Assembly (NCBI GenBank): GCA_028687035.1
Contig: JAQUAX010000007.1
Location: 1 to 64,000 of the forward strand
Direction: 5' to 3'
Length of the DNA stretch: 64,000 bases
DNA from: Dechloromonas sp.
Lineage (GTDB): Bacteria > Pseudomonadota > Gammaproteobacteria > Burkholderiales > Rhodocyclaceae
A program made the translations under genes and the position numbers. This document shows, one piece after another, positions 7,455 to 16,408 of this stretch. The notes below the pieces were generated by a model, which did not search any database, was not told where the DNA came from, and was given only the letters and a program-made list of their open reading frames with translations. Numbering within the stretch: the stretch's first letter is position 1; each line of letters starts with the position of its first letter.

Positions 7455-8759
7455 TCAGTATTTCTCTCGTTGTGCGGACAATGGGTTGAAGGGGAGAAAA
7501 GCCCGCAACTGTAGTCGGAAAAGCGGTCGGGTGCTGCGGAAGAGCGCATTGGCCCAAAGTGCGGAGACCGAGTAGGCGACGAGAGTGGCAATTGCTGTTC
7601 CTTTGGCCCCAAGGGATGGGGTAAGGCTGAGGTTGAGCACGATGCTTGCCGCTGCCGCCAGCAGGGTCTTGGGTAATTGGTAGCGTTGTAGGTTATGCCT
7701 CACGATCCAGACTTCGCTGACGACGCTGATGAATACGAACAGGGCCGACCAGATCAGTAGCTCGAAGATTGCAATGCTGCCGTCGTAACGTGCTCCGAAC
7801 AGCAGCGACATAAGCGGGGGGGCTGCCAGAAATAGCAGTGCGCAGACGGCAATCCCAAGCCAGGTGAGCCACCGCAGCCAGCGGCTGAAGTGGTGGAGGA
7901 ATTGCCCTTCGGCGTTATCGCGATGGATAAGGAGTATCGGCGTTACCGAGGCCATGATTGCGATGGGGAGTGCATGGGTTGCCTCAACCATGATCGTCGC
8001 AACGCTGAATAGCCCCACCATCTGTGCGCCATGCCAATGACCCAGAATGATGGCCCCGGCTCGAACGTAAATGCCGACTGCAGCCGCCGCCATCAATAGA
8101 GGGAGCGCACAATTGAGCAGCTGGCGGCAGCGTCCCCATACCACCCGCCACCGCCACGGCGCCGCATCAAGGCGTTTCAGGGCGATTGCTAGGCATGCTG
8201 CCACCAACATCGCCTCTAGAGCGGTGATGACGGCGAGTTGGAGAAGGGGCGAATCGCTGCCGGTAGCCCAGATGCGTCCACCACCCCCCAGCAACAGGGC
8301 ACTCTGGCGGGCGATGACGCCATACTTCGAGGCCAGAATCTGGCGTAGCCAATATTCGCCGACTTCCATTGACGTGAAAAGAGTGGCTGTCGCGATAATT
8401 GGAGCGATGATGGCGACGAGAGGGGGTTGTTCTTCCAGAAAGGGGAGAATGGCAACGACCGCAGTGACGGTAAGAATTCCTCCGAGCAGCCTCAGGATCA
8501 ATGCGCTGCCAAGGATTTCCTCTCTCTGTTCAGGTTCCCGCACGAGAGCCAAGACCACGATTGCCTCGATCGCGGCGAAATTCAAGAAGCTCAGCACTCC
8601 CACCAAAGCGTTGGCGAAGCTGAGCATGCCATATAGCTCGGGGGCGAGTTGCCGGGCAACGATAATTCCCGTGAAGAAGGCGATAAACATCCGACCTGCG
8701 CGATCGAGGAGGGCCCAGAGGATGTTGGGAAGCAGCCGGATCCTGGAACTATTCCGCAT
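7455..8759 (-). CDS. Wzx-like polysaccharide flippase
   Basis: A protein of 434 residues that is hydrophobic throughout, with roughly 12-14 predicted membrane segments. The N-terminus (ALLDRAGRMFIAFFTGIIVA) is typical of the MATE/PST polysaccharide transporter fold. Members move undecaprenyl-linked repeat units from the cytoplasmic to the periplasmic face of the inner membrane. The gene lies centrally in the cluster and overlaps gtrA upstream by 11 bp. A Wzx here implies Wzy-type assembly, but I see no Wzy polymerase in the window. The nearest candidate is the GT39-like gene, which looks like a transferase, so wzy may lie outside. Confidence 0.85.
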   Translation of the reverse strand: MRNSSRIRLLPNILWALLDRAGRMFIAFFTGIIVARQLAPELYGMLSFANALVGVLSFLNFAAIEAIVVLALVREPEQREEILGSALILRLLGGILTVTAVVAILPFLEEQPPLVAIIAPIIATATLFTSMEVGEYWLRQILASKYGVIARQSALLLGGGGRIWATGSDSPLLQLAVITALEAMLVAACLAIALKRLDAAPWRWRVVWGRCRQLLNCALPLLMAAAAVGIYVRAGAIILGHWHGAQMVGLFSVATIMVEATHALPIAIMASVTPILLIHRDNAEGQFLHHFSRWLRWLTWLGIAVCALLFLAAPPLMSLLFGARYDGSIAIFELLIWSALFVFISVVSEVWIVRHNLQRYQLPKTLLAAAASIVLNLSLTPSLGAKGTAIATLVAYSVSALWANALFRSTRPLFRLQLRAFLPFNPLSAQREKY

Positions 8760-9126
8760 AGACCCACTTGCGAGAGAGTAGATAGCTTGATGCCGCGACC
8801 ACCGGCAGGCTGATCAGTTTCCCGCTCAGCGTCGGCCAACCAAACAGCCTAGCGCAGGCTTCGACGATGCCCAGCGTCAGCAGATAATTGATGCCGACCG
8901 TGACCAGCAGGCGCGGGATCTGCCGCGTCGGTGCCAGCGGTGCGGCGAAGCTGATCCGGGCGTGCAGCAGGTAGCCGGCGGCCAGGCCGGCGGCGAAACC
9001 GGTCGTCACTGCCAGCGCCCGCTGGCCGGTCAGGCGGTCGATCAGGTAGGTCAGCCCGAGGTCGATCAGCGTCACGAGGAGGCCGACCGCGAGGAAACGG
9101 ACGAGGCTCAAATCGATGCGGACCAT
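8749..9126 (-). CDS. GtrA-family membrane protein
   Basis: A protein of 125 residues with four hydrophobic segments. FLAVGLLVTLIDLGLTYL at the start and YLLSRKWVYAE at the end match the GtrA domain. GtrA proteins are thought to help flip or present polyprenyl-phosphate-sugars. The GT2 enzyme directly upstream (3 bp away) is the usual partner that makes the polyprenyl-phosphate sugar, and the GT39-like transferase would use it in the periplasm. The three genes therefore form a plausible glycan-decoration unit. Confidence 0.85.
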   Translation of the reverse strand: MVRIDLSLVRFLAVGLLVTLIDLGLTYLIDRLTGQRALAVTTGFAAGLAAGYLLHARISFAAPLAPTRQIPRLLVTVGINYLLTLGIVEACARLFGWPTLSGKLISLPVVAASSYLLSRKWVYAE

Positions 9127-9129
9127 CGT

Positions 9130-10119
9130 TCAGCCCGGCGCCAGCGGTTCGGCTTCCCGCAAGCGCGCCGTCCGCGGCCGCCGCGGCACCGTCGCGATGT
9201 CGTAGCCGAAGAAGGCGAGCAGGAACTGCAGCCCCAGCATCACCGGCAGCGCGGCCAGCATGACCGTGCCGGCCGGGGTCGCCAGGCCGGCTTCCGCCGA
9301 CTCGTGCCAGCGGTAGACGCCGAAGGCGGCGCCGAACCCGAGCAGGCCGATGCCGGACAGCAGTTCGAGCGAGGCCAGCGACATGTCGCGCAGGAAATAG
9401 TTATAGACGACCCGCTTGGCGAAGTTGCGCAGGTGCTTGCCGAGGAATTCGCCGATCACCGCGCCGATCCGCAGGTTGCTGACCTCGTCGCCGTAGCGCG
9501 CTGCCATCGGGATGTCGACGACGACCGCGCGCAGCGTGTTCAGGCGGAACAGCATGTCCGATTCGAAGAAGTAGCGCTGGCTGATCTTGTCGAGCGGCAG
9601 CTTGGCCAGCACCTCGGTGCGGATCGCAGTGTAGCCGTTGGTCGGGTCGAAGAGGTCCCAGTAGCCGGTCGACAGTTTGCTGAAGAAGGACAGCGCGGCG
9701 TTGCCGAGCAGGCGCACCGCCGGCATGCCGTGCAGCCCGTCCGGGTCGTAGAAGCGGTTGCCCTTGGCGTAGTCGGCGGTGCCGTCGATCAGCGGGGCGC
9801 AGAACAGCGGCAGCAGCGCCGGATCGAGCTGGCCGTCGCCGTCGAGCTTGACGACGATCTGCGCGCCGTCTTCCAGTGCCTGCCGGTAGCCGGTCATCAC
9901 CGCGCCGCCGACGCCGAGGTTCTGCGGGTGATAGAGCACACGTACGCGCGGGTCGGTGCAGTGTTCGGCGATCAGCCGGCCGGATTTCGTCGGGCAGGCG
10001 TCGTCGACCGCGTAGATGCGCCAGCATTCGGGGCCGATGCCGGCAATGACATCAAGCGCGCGTTCCCCGACCTTGTAGCAGGGGATCACGACGGCGATAC
10101 GGAACGGCGCAATGCTCAT
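9130..10119 (-). CDS. Polyprenyl-phosphate glycosyltransferase, GT2 with C-terminal membrane segments
   Basis: A protein of 329 residues from ATG 10119, whose start overlaps the preceding stop by 4 bp. It opens with RIAVVIPCYKVGER and has YAVDDACPTKSG and the metal-binding VKLDGDGQLDP, the DPM1/ArnC-like GT2 pattern. Two or three membrane segments follow after residue ~240 (LASLELLSGIGLLGFGAAFG and later). It probably loads a sugar onto undecaprenyl phosphate for the GtrA/GT39 pair next to it. The longer upstream start (10158) is possible but lies within the neighbouring gene. Confidence 0.85.
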   Translation of the reverse strand: MSIAPFRIAVVIPCYKVGERALDVIAGIGPECWRIYAVDDACPTKSGRLIAEHCTDPRVRVLYHPQNLGVGGAVMTGYRQALEDGAQIVVKLDGDGQLDPALLPLFCAPLIDGTADYAKGNRFYDPDGLHGMPAVRLLGNAALSFFSKLSTGYWDLFDPTNGYTAIRTEVLAKLPLDKISQRYFFESDMLFRLNTLRAVVVDIPMAARYGDEVSNLRIGAVIGEFLGKHLRNFAKRVVYNYFLRDMSLASLELLSGIGLLGFGAAFGVYRWHESAEAGLATPAGTVMLAALPVMLGLQFLLAFFGYDIATVPRRPRTARLREAEPLAPG

Positions 10120-11447
10120 CGCTCGGTTTGCCGATTTTGGCAAGAAGATAGAAGGCACCGCCCCAGCCGGATGAAGGTGAAAAGGCCGAGGCCGTAGATC
10201 ACCGGCCGCAACGGGATGCCGTAACGCGGGAAGGGGGCACCGATCGCGTGAATTGCGAAAAAATAAAGGATCAACGCAACGAGCAGGAGCACCGTTCGCC
10301 GTTCCGCGACATCCAGGTCCAGCCAGCCGGGGCGCAGTAAGGCGACGAGTCCTCCGGCGATCGCGGCCAGGCTGAGCGGGGCGTGCAGCCAGCGGATCAG
10401 TTCCCTGGTGAAGGTGAATAGTGGCTGATCGAAGTAGGGGGATGCGCTGACCGGATAGAGAAAGATGTCGCCGATACCGTCGATCATGTTCCAGGAAAGC
10501 AGCGAGACTGGTTTGCCGATCAGGTACCAGTAAAGGTAGAGCAGGGGATCGGCACCAGCCCGACGGCTCAGTTCGGCCAGGACGCTGCCGGCCCCGTCGA
10601 TCTGCTGGGTGAACGGATCGAAGCGATACGGCGCACCCAGCGATTCGGGCATCGCGTTGAACATGAAACCGGGGTACATGCCATGGTGCAGCGTACTGAT
10701 CATCAGTGTCGGGTCGCCCAGGCTGCCGATCGTCGCCAGATTGCGCAGCTTCCAGGCGATGATCGCCAGCAGTGCAGTCGCCGCGGCGGGCAGGATCGTG
10801 CGCCTGAAACGTCGGGCATCGCAGAAGGGATAGAGTGCGACGAGCAGGAACAGCGGCAGGTATTCGGTCGTCGCGCGGGTCAGCGCCGAAGCGCCGAGCA
10901 GCAGGCCGGCGGCAAGGGCGGGCGCGGTGCGGGCATCGCGCAGCGCGAAGGCGAGCAGGGCGGTTCCCGCGGTCAACAGGAAGGTGAACAGCGTTTCCGT
11001 CAGCAGGTAGGTCGTCATCACGACCAGGTGCGGCGACAGTGCAACCAGCGCCGCGGCGCCCAGCGCCATCGACGGTCCGGCAAAAAGCCGGAACAGCGCG
11101 AAGGTCAGCGCGATCGTGGCAACGCCGAGCAGGACTTGCAGCGTATTGAAGCGGAACAGCATGCGCTCGGTCGGCGGAAACTCGATGAAGGGTGTGATCG
11201 CCAGCGGCAGGCCGGGCTGGACGAAGGCATCGGGGGGCGGTGCCTGTGGGCCGGGTTCGGCGCGGGAAAAGATGTTCCAGCGTTCGAGGTTGAGTGCGGC
11301 CAGATAATAGACGCGGGCGTCGGCGCGGATCGGATGGTCGATGACGGTGTTGCTGATCGCCTGGAAACGCAGCACGGCGCCGAGCAGGAGGACCGCGCCC
11401 AGCATCAGCCAGACGCGCAGCGAGGTGGCCTTCGTCGCTTGGCTCAT
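10116..11447 (-). CDS. GT39/ArnT-like integral membrane glycosyltransferase
   Basis: A protein of 443 residues from ATG 11447. It is a polytopic membrane protein with about 10-12 hydrophobic segments. A large first periplasmic loop after TM1 (AISNTVIDHPIRADARVYYL) places acidic residues near the membrane, as in ArnT/PMT transferases. Such enzymes take sugars from polyprenyl phosphate and attach them to glycan, lipid A or protein outside the cytoplasmic membrane. It is directly followed by the GT2 and GtrA genes, which fits. The long open frame up to 11618 lies inside the dehydrogenase gene and is not used. Confidence 0.75.
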   Translation of the reverse strand: MSQATKATSLRVWLMLGAVLLLGAVLRFQAISNTVIDHPIRADARVYYLAALNLERWNIFSRAEPGPQAPPPDAFVQPGLPLAITPFIEFPPTERMLFRFNTLQVLLGVATIALTFALFRLFAGPSMALGAAALVALSPHLVVMTTYLLTETLFTFLLTAGTALLAFALRDARTAPALAAGLLLGASALTRATTEYLPLFLLVALYPFCDARRFRRTILPAAATALLAIIAWKLRNLATIGSLGDPTLMISTLHHGMYPGFMFNAMPESLGAPYRFDPFTQQIDGAGSVLAELSRRAGADPLLYLYWYLIGKPVSLLSWNMIDGIGDIFLYPVSASPYFDQPLFTFTRELIRWLHAPLSLAAIAGGLVALLRPGWLDLDVAERRTVLLLVALILYFFAIHAIGAPFPRYGIPLRPVIYGLGLFTFIRLGRCLLSSCQNRQTER

Positions 11448-11452
11448 CCCCG

Positions 11453-12757
11453 TCACGCCTTCACGATATGCCCGGCCGGTTCCAGATATCTCCCCCGGCA
11501 ATCGACGATCAGCGCCGCGCAGTCCCGGATCATCGCGTAATCGAAACGGTCGTGGTCGGTGGCGACGATCACGCAGTCGTAGGCGGCCAGGCTGTCCGGC
11601 GTCAGTTCGACGCTGCACAGGTCGAAGCGGTGTTCGCGCATCTTCGGGAAGATCGGCAGGTGCGGATCGCTGTAGGCGATTTCGGCGCCGAGGTCGCGCA
11701 GTTTCTCCATCAGGATCACGCAGGGCGATTCGCGCGGGTCGTCGACGTTCTTCTTGTACGCGATGCCAAGCACCAGGATGCGGCTGCCGTTGACCGCCTT
11801 GCGCACCGAGTTCAGCGCGCCGGTCACCTTGGCGACGACGTAGTCGGGCATCGCCGCGTTGACCTCGCCCGCCAGTTCGATGAAGCGCGTATTGAGGCCG
11901 TATTCCCGCGCCTTCCAGGTCAGGTAGAAGGGGTCGATCGGGATGCAGTGGCCGCCCAGGCCGGGGCCGGGGTAGTAGGGGACGAAGCCGAAGGGCTTGG
12001 TCGCGGCGGCGCGGATGACTTCGTGGATGTCGATGCCCATCCGGTCGGCGACGATCTTCATTTCATTGACCAGGCCGATGTTGACCGCGCGGTGGATGTT
12101 CTCGAGCAGCTTGGTCAGTTCGGCGGCACGCGTCGAGCTGACCGGCACGACGCGGTCGATGACGCCGCCGTAGAGGGCGAGCCCCGCTTCCAGGCAGGCC
12201 GGCGTGCAGCCGCCGCAGACCTTGGGGATCGTGCGCGTCGTGAAGTCGCGGTTGCCCGGGTCTTCGCGTTCCGGGGAAAAGACCAGGAAGGCGTCGCGGC
12301 CGACGGCCAGCCCGCGCGATTCGATGCGCGGCTTCAGTTCCTCGTCGGTGGTGCCGGGGTAGGTCGTGCTTTCCAGCGAGACGATCTGGCCCGGACGCAG
12401 GTGGGGCAGCAGGGCGTCCATCGTGCCGAGCACGAAGCTGAGGTCGGGTTCGCGGTAAGGGTTCAGCGGCGTCGGCACGCAGATGATCAGCGCATCCGCC
12501 TCGGCGGCGCGGGCGTAGTCGGTCGTCGCCGTGAAGCCTGCCGCATTCGCGCTGGCGATCGCGGCGGCCGGGATGTGTTCGATGTAGGTCTCGCCGCGGG
12601 CCAGCGCCTCGACCTTGGCCGGGTCGATGTCGAAGCCGATCACGCGGTAGCCGGCTTCGGCGAAGCGCAGCACCAGCGGCAGGCCGACGTAGCCGAGGCC
12701 GACGATGCCGATGACTGCCGATTTGTCCTGCAGCTTGGCGATCAGGGCGTCTTTCAT
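11453..12757 (-). CDS. wbpA: UDP-N-acetylglucosamine 6-dehydrogenase (WbpA/TviB type)
   Basis: A protein of 434 residues, a normal length for nucleotide-sugar dehydrogenases. Visible motifs are the NAD site [30 protein letters not shown], and [16 protein letters not shown] with the catalytic cysteine in [21 protein letters not shown] in the C-terminal domain is also typical. The IEHIP stretch after the first domain favours UDP-GlcNAc/UDP-GalNAc-uronate enzymes over UDP-glucose dehydrogenase. It makes the uronic acid precursor for the glycan. It is the first gene of the polysaccharide run and lies 29 bp after the HepT gene, so it may share that transcript. Confidence 0.85.
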   Translation of the reverse strand: MKDALIAKLQDKSAVIGIVGLGYVGLPLVLRFAEAGYRVIGFDIDPAKVEALARGETYIEHIPAAAIASANAAGFTATTDYARAAEADALIICVPTPLNPYREPDLSFVLGTMDALLPHLRPGQIVSLESTTYPGTTDEELKPRIESRGLAVGRDAFLVFSPEREDPGNRDFTTRTIPKVCGGCTPACLEAGLALYGGVIDRVVPVSSTRAAELTKLLENIHRAVNIGLVNEMKIVADRMGIDIHEVIRAAATKPFGFVPYYPGPGLGGHCIPIDPFYLTWKAREYGLNTRFIELAGEVNAAMPDYVVAKVTGALNSVRKAVNGSRILVLGIAYKKNVDDPRESPCVILMEKLRDLGAEIAYSDPHLPIFPKMREHRFDLCSVELTPDSLAAYDCVIVATDHDRFDYAMIRDCAALIVDCRGRYLEPAGHIVKA

Positions 12758-12786
12758 GGGTGGGTTTCTAGGGGCGGGGGCAAGTT

Positions 12787-13194
12787 TCAACAATTCAGGG
12801 TTTCGTTGACCCGCTGCATCAGCCTGGCATAGGCGGGTAGTCGGGCGACGATGGCCGTGAATTCCTCGGCATCGTAGATATGGCTTAATTTGTTGCGGTC
12901 GTCGATGGCTGCCAGCAACGCCAGGTAGTCGTCTTCCGGCAGATGCCCGGCAAGATACCAGGCCTTGACGACCTTTTTGGGTGAGGCTTCGTCGATGCCC
13001 TCCTGTTCCTTGAGGGCGACCTTGATGGCTTTCCAGCAGAGTTCGAGGGTGTACTCGAACTTTTGTGCCTTGCCGTTATCCAGGGCATCGATGAGTCGTT
13101 TGTCGAGATGAGCGGCCAGGGCGGCCATGTCGACCTCGGTAAGGTAGGAAAGGCTTTCCAGGGCCTCGGTGAAAGCCTTGAGTCTTACATCCAC
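12787..13194 (-). CDS. hepT: HEPN toxin, HepT-like (HI0074 family)
   Basis: A protein of 135 residues, all-helical in appearance. The HEPN signature [10 protein letters not shown] (residues ~105-114) fits Rx4HxY: the Arg and His form the RNase site, and the Tyr is the residue adenylylated by MntA in the studied Shewanella HepT/MntA pair. The gene overlaps mntA by 10 bp. Known members cleave RNA, often tRNA, when not neutralised. The older annotation for this family is nucleotidyltransferase substrate-binding protein. Confidence 0.85.
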   Translation of the reverse strand: MDVRLKAFTEALESLSYLTEVDMAALAAHLDKRLIDALDNGKAQKFEYTLELCWKAIKVALKEQEGIDEASPKKVVKAWYLAGHLPEDDYLALLAAIDDRNKLSHIYDAEEFTAIVARLPAYARLMQRVNETLNC

Positions 13195-13481
13195 GGCTTG
13201 GCCTCCGATTTCACGATTTCACCGAACAGGCCCCGGAGTTTCGGGGTGGTGACGATGTCGACCTTGAACGGAACGAACGACTCATCGAGTTCTTCCTGTA
13301 TCCCGGCGACGACGGTGCTGGGGAGGTCGGTGTCGATCCACAGGTCATAGTCCGAATTCCAGCGCGCGGTGTTTCTTGCACGGGAGCCGAACAGATAGAC
13401 CGGCACATCCGCTTGCAGGTGTTTGCGCAGGATTTCCCGAATCAATGCTTCGGAGGCGGCTTTCAGTTCAACCTGGTTCAT
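13185..13481 (-). CDS. mntA: Minimal nucleotidyltransferase antitoxin, MntA-like
   Basis: A protein of 98 residues. The motif from GSRAR to SDYD is exactly GSx10DxD, the polymerase-beta-type active site of MNT proteins. A third acidic position is probably D in KVDIVTT. In the HepT/MntA system this enzyme transfers AMP to the tyrosine of the HEPN toxin and so blocks it. Here it sits between two HEPN genes, overlapping the downstream one and 126 bp from the upstream one. A promoter-like element with a palindrome lies in the gap. Confidence 0.85.
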   Translation of the reverse strand: MNQVELKAASEALIREILRKHLQADVPVYLFGSRARNTARWNSDYDLWIDTDLPSTVVAGIQEELDESFVPFKVDIVTTPKLRGLFGEIVKSEAKPWM

Positions 13482-13535
13482 CTGGGTTCTAAGCTGTTGT
13501 GTTCGGAGAATGCGGTCAGGTCAATGCCGGGAGAT

Positions 13536-13579
13536 GGAGCACATGCTCCGGAAAGTAGCATGAGTTGCGGTGCACGCAA
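13536..13579 (-). promoter_or_regulatory. Candidate promoter and palindromic operator for mntA-hepT
   Basis: Reading leftward, TTGCGT (13574-13579) and TACTTT (13552-13557) are spaced by 16 bp, a reasonable -35/-10 pair. Immediately after, at 13536-13549, is an inverted repeat GGAGCA-TG-TGCTCC at about the expected transcription start, a place where a repressor would block initiation. Self-regulation by the toxin-antitoxin complex is an inference. Confidence 0.4.
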
Positions 13580-13607
13580 ATTCCTGCATGATTTTCGGCG
13601 GATGCGC

Positions 13608-14099
13608 TCAGTCTGCGGCGAACGGCTGCCCGACCCGCTCGATGTGCTCGCGCAATGCCGGATTGTCGATGTGATGCCGTTGCACCGGGTCGAGCCCGCG
13701 CATGCGCTGCTCGAAGGCGGCGAACAGCGGGTAATACGCTTTGATGATCGCCGCGGCGACCTGTTCGGCGACCTGGCGGTTGTAGGTGTGCGACGACAGG
13801 TTGCGGCTGCGGATCATGTCCATCCAGTTTTCCCCGTCGTCGACCAAGCCCTGGGCGAAAGCCTCGCGGGTTGCGTCGCGCGAACCGGTGATCGCCGGGT
13901 TGCCCTGCCATACGAAGTAGTCCTTCATGACGTTCCACGCCAGTTCGTGCGTGAATTCGAAAGCCTGGATCAGGCCTTGCTGTTCGAGGTCGCTCAGCGG
14001 GCGCTGCTCCGCCAGCCGGACCGCCTCGGTCAGCCGTTGCTGGGCCAGTCCGTAGTTGGCGAGCCGTTGCCGCCAGCGGATGTCGTCGCGGGATTCCAT
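13608..14099 (-). CDS. Second HEPN toxin, HepT-like, without its own MNT gene
   Basis: A protein of 163 residues, somewhat longer than the first HEPN protein. The active-site stretch is RSRNLSSHTYNR, again Rx4HxY. The region around WNVMKDYFVWQG also matches the HI0074-type fold. No nucleotidyltransferase gene lies immediately beside it; the only MNT gene is mntA, 126 bp downstream. A ~28-residue C-terminal tail after the HEPN core (QRHHIDNPALREHIERVGQP) is extra. It may be neutralised by the shared MntA or by an unlinked partner. Confidence 0.75.
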   Translation of the reverse strand: MESRDDIRWRQRLANYGLAQQRLTEAVRLAEQRPLSDLEQQGLIQAFEFTHELAWNVMKDYFVWQGNPAITGSRDATREAFAQGLVDDGENWMDMIRSRNLSSHTYNRQVAEQVAAAIIKAYYPLFAAFEQRMRGLDPVQRHHIDNPALREHIERVGQPFAAD

Positions 14100-14115
14100 G
14101 TCTTTCCTTTCGCGG

Positions 14116-15585
14116 TCAACGCCACGGCGCCCTTTGTGCCAGCCAGGTTTCCAGCGATTCCGGCAGTTCGTCGATCAGCAGCGCGTGGCGGCCGGCGATC
14201 CAGCCGTGGATCGGGGCGCCCGGCGGATGGTCGAGGACCTCGGCGATCAGCGCCTGCGCCGTCACGTGGTCGTTGATCATGCCCAGTTCGTCCTGCAGCT
14301 GGCCGAGCGCGGCGAGGTAGGGTTTCAGGCGGCGGGCGGGCAGCAGCGGGGCGAAGAATTCGACGGCGTAGCGCAGCTTCTTGAAGCAGATGCGCATCCG
14401 GTGCCTTTCCTCCGGGCTTAGTTCGGCGTGGCGCGCGGCCAGCTTGCGCGCCCGGCGGGCGTGGGCGGCCAGCCGGTCGTGCGCGAAGCCGCTCAGGGTC
14501 AGCGGCAGCGTGTCGCCCAGCGCGTACACGGCGGCGGTGAATTCGAGCAGCAGGCGCGGGTATTCGCCGACCGCGAGCAGCTTGCGGATCGCCTTGCGCG
14601 CCGCCTTGGCACGGCGGGCGGCTTCCTTACGCAGGCGCCGGGTGTCGCGGCAGCCGGGAAAGGCGGCGGCGATCGGGGGCAGGGTTTCCTCGAGCAGCAC
14701 GTCCCAGTTGCGCGCGTCGCCCAGCGCGCCGGCCAGCGTCTGCCAGGTCCGGCCGTAGGTGGCGACGAAATCGGCCGGCAGCACCGGCGCGAACAGCTTG
14801 ATCGCCGAGCGCAGCCTGCGCAGCGCGACGCGGGCCTGGTGGATGTACTCGGCCGCGCCGCCGGCGCACAGGCCGGCCTCGTTGCGCTGGAAGTGCTCCA
14901 GGCAGCCGAGCGCGATGGCGCGGAAGGCCTCGACCGGCGTCATGCCTTCGTCGATCGCAGCCGGGCGGGCGCGGAAGGGGGCCGGCGGCAGGTCGAGGAA
15001 CAGCTCGTAGCCGCGCTCGGCCTTGCTGGCGATCGCCGGGTGCAGGTCGAGGTCGGCCTGCAGCTGGCGGGTCAGTCCGAAAATGTCCTCGATGCGGCCG
15101 GCCAGCAGCTCGAGCTCGATTTCGCAGATGCGGGTGCGTCGACCGCGACTTTCGATCCAGCCGCGGTCGACGGCCAGTTCGATCCGGGATTCGCCGAACG
15201 GCACCTCGCGCACCTGGCGCTGGAAGTCGGTCGTGAACACCGGCTCCAGCCGGGGGCGGCGCTGTTCGAGGAAGTCGTGCAGGTCGCCCGCTTCGACGTG
15301 GTCGAAGGCGACCTCGCCCGGCGTGGCCGGGGCCTCCCACTCGCTGCGCAGCGCCAGGCCGCCGCTCGCCGGTTCGGCGGATTTCACGGTGCACAGCCAT
15401 TGCCAGCCCTTTTTGCGCAGGCGGACCGCGATGCGCCGGGCGTGCAGGTCGAGTTGCGGGGTGTCGTAATAGGTGTTCAGCAGGCGCTGCTTCTGCGGCG
15501 CGATGCCGGCGAGCAGCGGGTGGTCGGCCAGGCGGCCGGCGGCGTCCGGTTTCAGCTGGAGTTTGAGTTCGATCTCGGTGCTCAT
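14116..15585 (-). CDS. CYTH and CHAD domain protein (inorganic triphosphatase-like)
   Basis: A protein of 489 residues from ATG 15585; the much longer open frame to 16665 overlaps the next gene and is not coding. The N-terminus TEIELKLQL carries the ExExK signature of the CYTH (triphosphate tunnel) fold, spanning residues ~1-200. Residues ~220-489 are the helical, Arg/His-rich CHAD domain (AEYIHQARVALRRLRSAIKL), thought to bind polyphosphate. It matches YgiF-type proteins. Probable cytosolic triphosphatase or polyphosphate-binding protein. Confidence 0.9.
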   Translation of the reverse strand: MSTEIELKLQLKPDAAGRLADHPLLAGIAPQKQRLLNTYYDTPQLDLHARRIAVRLRKKGWQWLCTVKSAEPASGGLALRSEWEAPATPGEVAFDHVEAGDLHDFLEQRRPRLEPVFTTDFQRQVREVPFGESRIELAVDRGWIESRGRRTRICEIELELLAGRIEDIFGLTRQLQADLDLHPAIASKAERGYELFLDLPPAPFRARPAAIDEGMTPVEAFRAIALGCLEHFQRNEAGLCAGGAAEYIHQARVALRRLRSAIKLFAPVLPADFVATYGRTWQTLAGALGDARNWDVLLEETLPPIAAAFPGCRDTRRLRKEAARRAKAARKAIRKLLAVGEYPRLLLEFTAAVYALGDTLPLTLSGFAHDRLAAHARRARKLAARHAELSPEERHRMRICFKKLRYAVEFFAPLLPARRLKPYLAALGQLQDELGMINDHVTAQALIAEVLDHPPGAPIHGWIAGRHALLIDELPESLETWLAQRAPWR

Positions 15586-15629
15586 GGCGGCTCGGTGGGG
15601 CGGATTCAACGGAAGAGGGGGGCGGGACG

Positions 15630-16316
15630 TCACTGGAAACCTTCGCTGCGGGCGCGCGCCAGCAGGTCCTGCCAGCGCGACAGGCTGCTGCGGCTGGACT
15701 GCTGGCCGGTGCCCTGCCACAGCCCGGCGCCGTTGAAGCTGAAGATCGGCGCCAGGTCGCCGCGCCGCGACGCCGGCTGGATGCTCGGGTCGAGGTTGTC
15801 GAGGATCAGCGGATCGGCGCCGGGAGACGCGTAGTAGGCCAGCACCATGTGGGCCTGGACGACGGGGCCGTACGGGCCCTGCTGCGTCGCCTTGACGTAG
15901 ACCAGGCGCAGCTTGTTCAGCGGGACGCCGAGTTCGAGCAGCGAATAGTACTTGGCGATCGAGAAGTCCTCGCAGTCGCCGGCGCGCTGGCCCATGAACT
16001 CGACCGGCGTCGCCCAGTAGTCGGACTGCCGCCACACCGAATAGTCGTCGTCGAAGGCGATGCGCTGATTGAAGAAATCGTTGACCCGCCGCACCTTCTC
16101 GCGCTCCGACAGGCCGCGTCCGGCATCGACCAGGCCGCGCCATTCCTGCAGCAGCGGCAGCTGCGTCGTCCCGAAACGGCTGACCAGGGCCTGCTGCAGC
16201 CGGTCGAAGTCGAGCCCCAGCGCGGCGCCCAGGCAGCCGATGCCGAGCGCAGCGACCAGGGCGGGCGTGGCGAGCAGGCGGGTCAGGGCGGACAGGCGGG
16301 GCAAGGTAGGCGGCAT
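15630..16316 (-). CDS. lapG: LapG-like periplasmic transglutaminase-type cysteine protease
   Basis: A protein of 228 residues with an N-terminal signal/anchor segment (residues ~14-33). The catalytic triad is visible: Cys in RAGDCEDFSIAKY, His in VVQAHMVLAY and Asp in ILDNLDPS. This is the BTLCP/LapG family, whose studied member cuts the biofilm adhesin LapA when c-di-GMP is low and is held by the membrane receptor LapD. Neither LapD nor a LapA-type adhesin is adjacent; the nearest c-di-GMP genes are at 24481 and 28131. It is 44 bp upstream of the CYTH-CHAD gene and read the same way. Confidence 0.85.
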   Translation of the reverse strand: MPPTLPRLSALTRLLATPALVAALGIGCLGAALGLDFDRLQQALVSRFGTTQLPLLQEWRGLVDAGRGLSEREKVRRVNDFFNQRIAFDDDYSVWRQSDYWATPVEFMGQRAGDCEDFSIAKYYSLLELGVPLNKLRLVYVKATQQGPYGPVVQAHMVLAYYASPGADPLILDNLDPSIQPASRRGDLAPIFSFNGAGLWQGTGQQSSRSSLSRWQDLLARARSEGFQ

Positions 16317-16408
16317 GATCCGGTGATCGAATGGAGGGATTATTACCCATCCGCGCGCGATTGGGCCGACCGGGCTTGTGGCAGAATCGATGCAGGACCG
16401 GCGCGTGA

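Noticed and set aside
13516-13938. Possible nucleotidyltransferase gene for the second HEPN toxin
   Set aside because: The frame is mostly antiphase to the HEPN gene and has no GSx10DxD motif; the 126-bp gap contains no MNT remnant.
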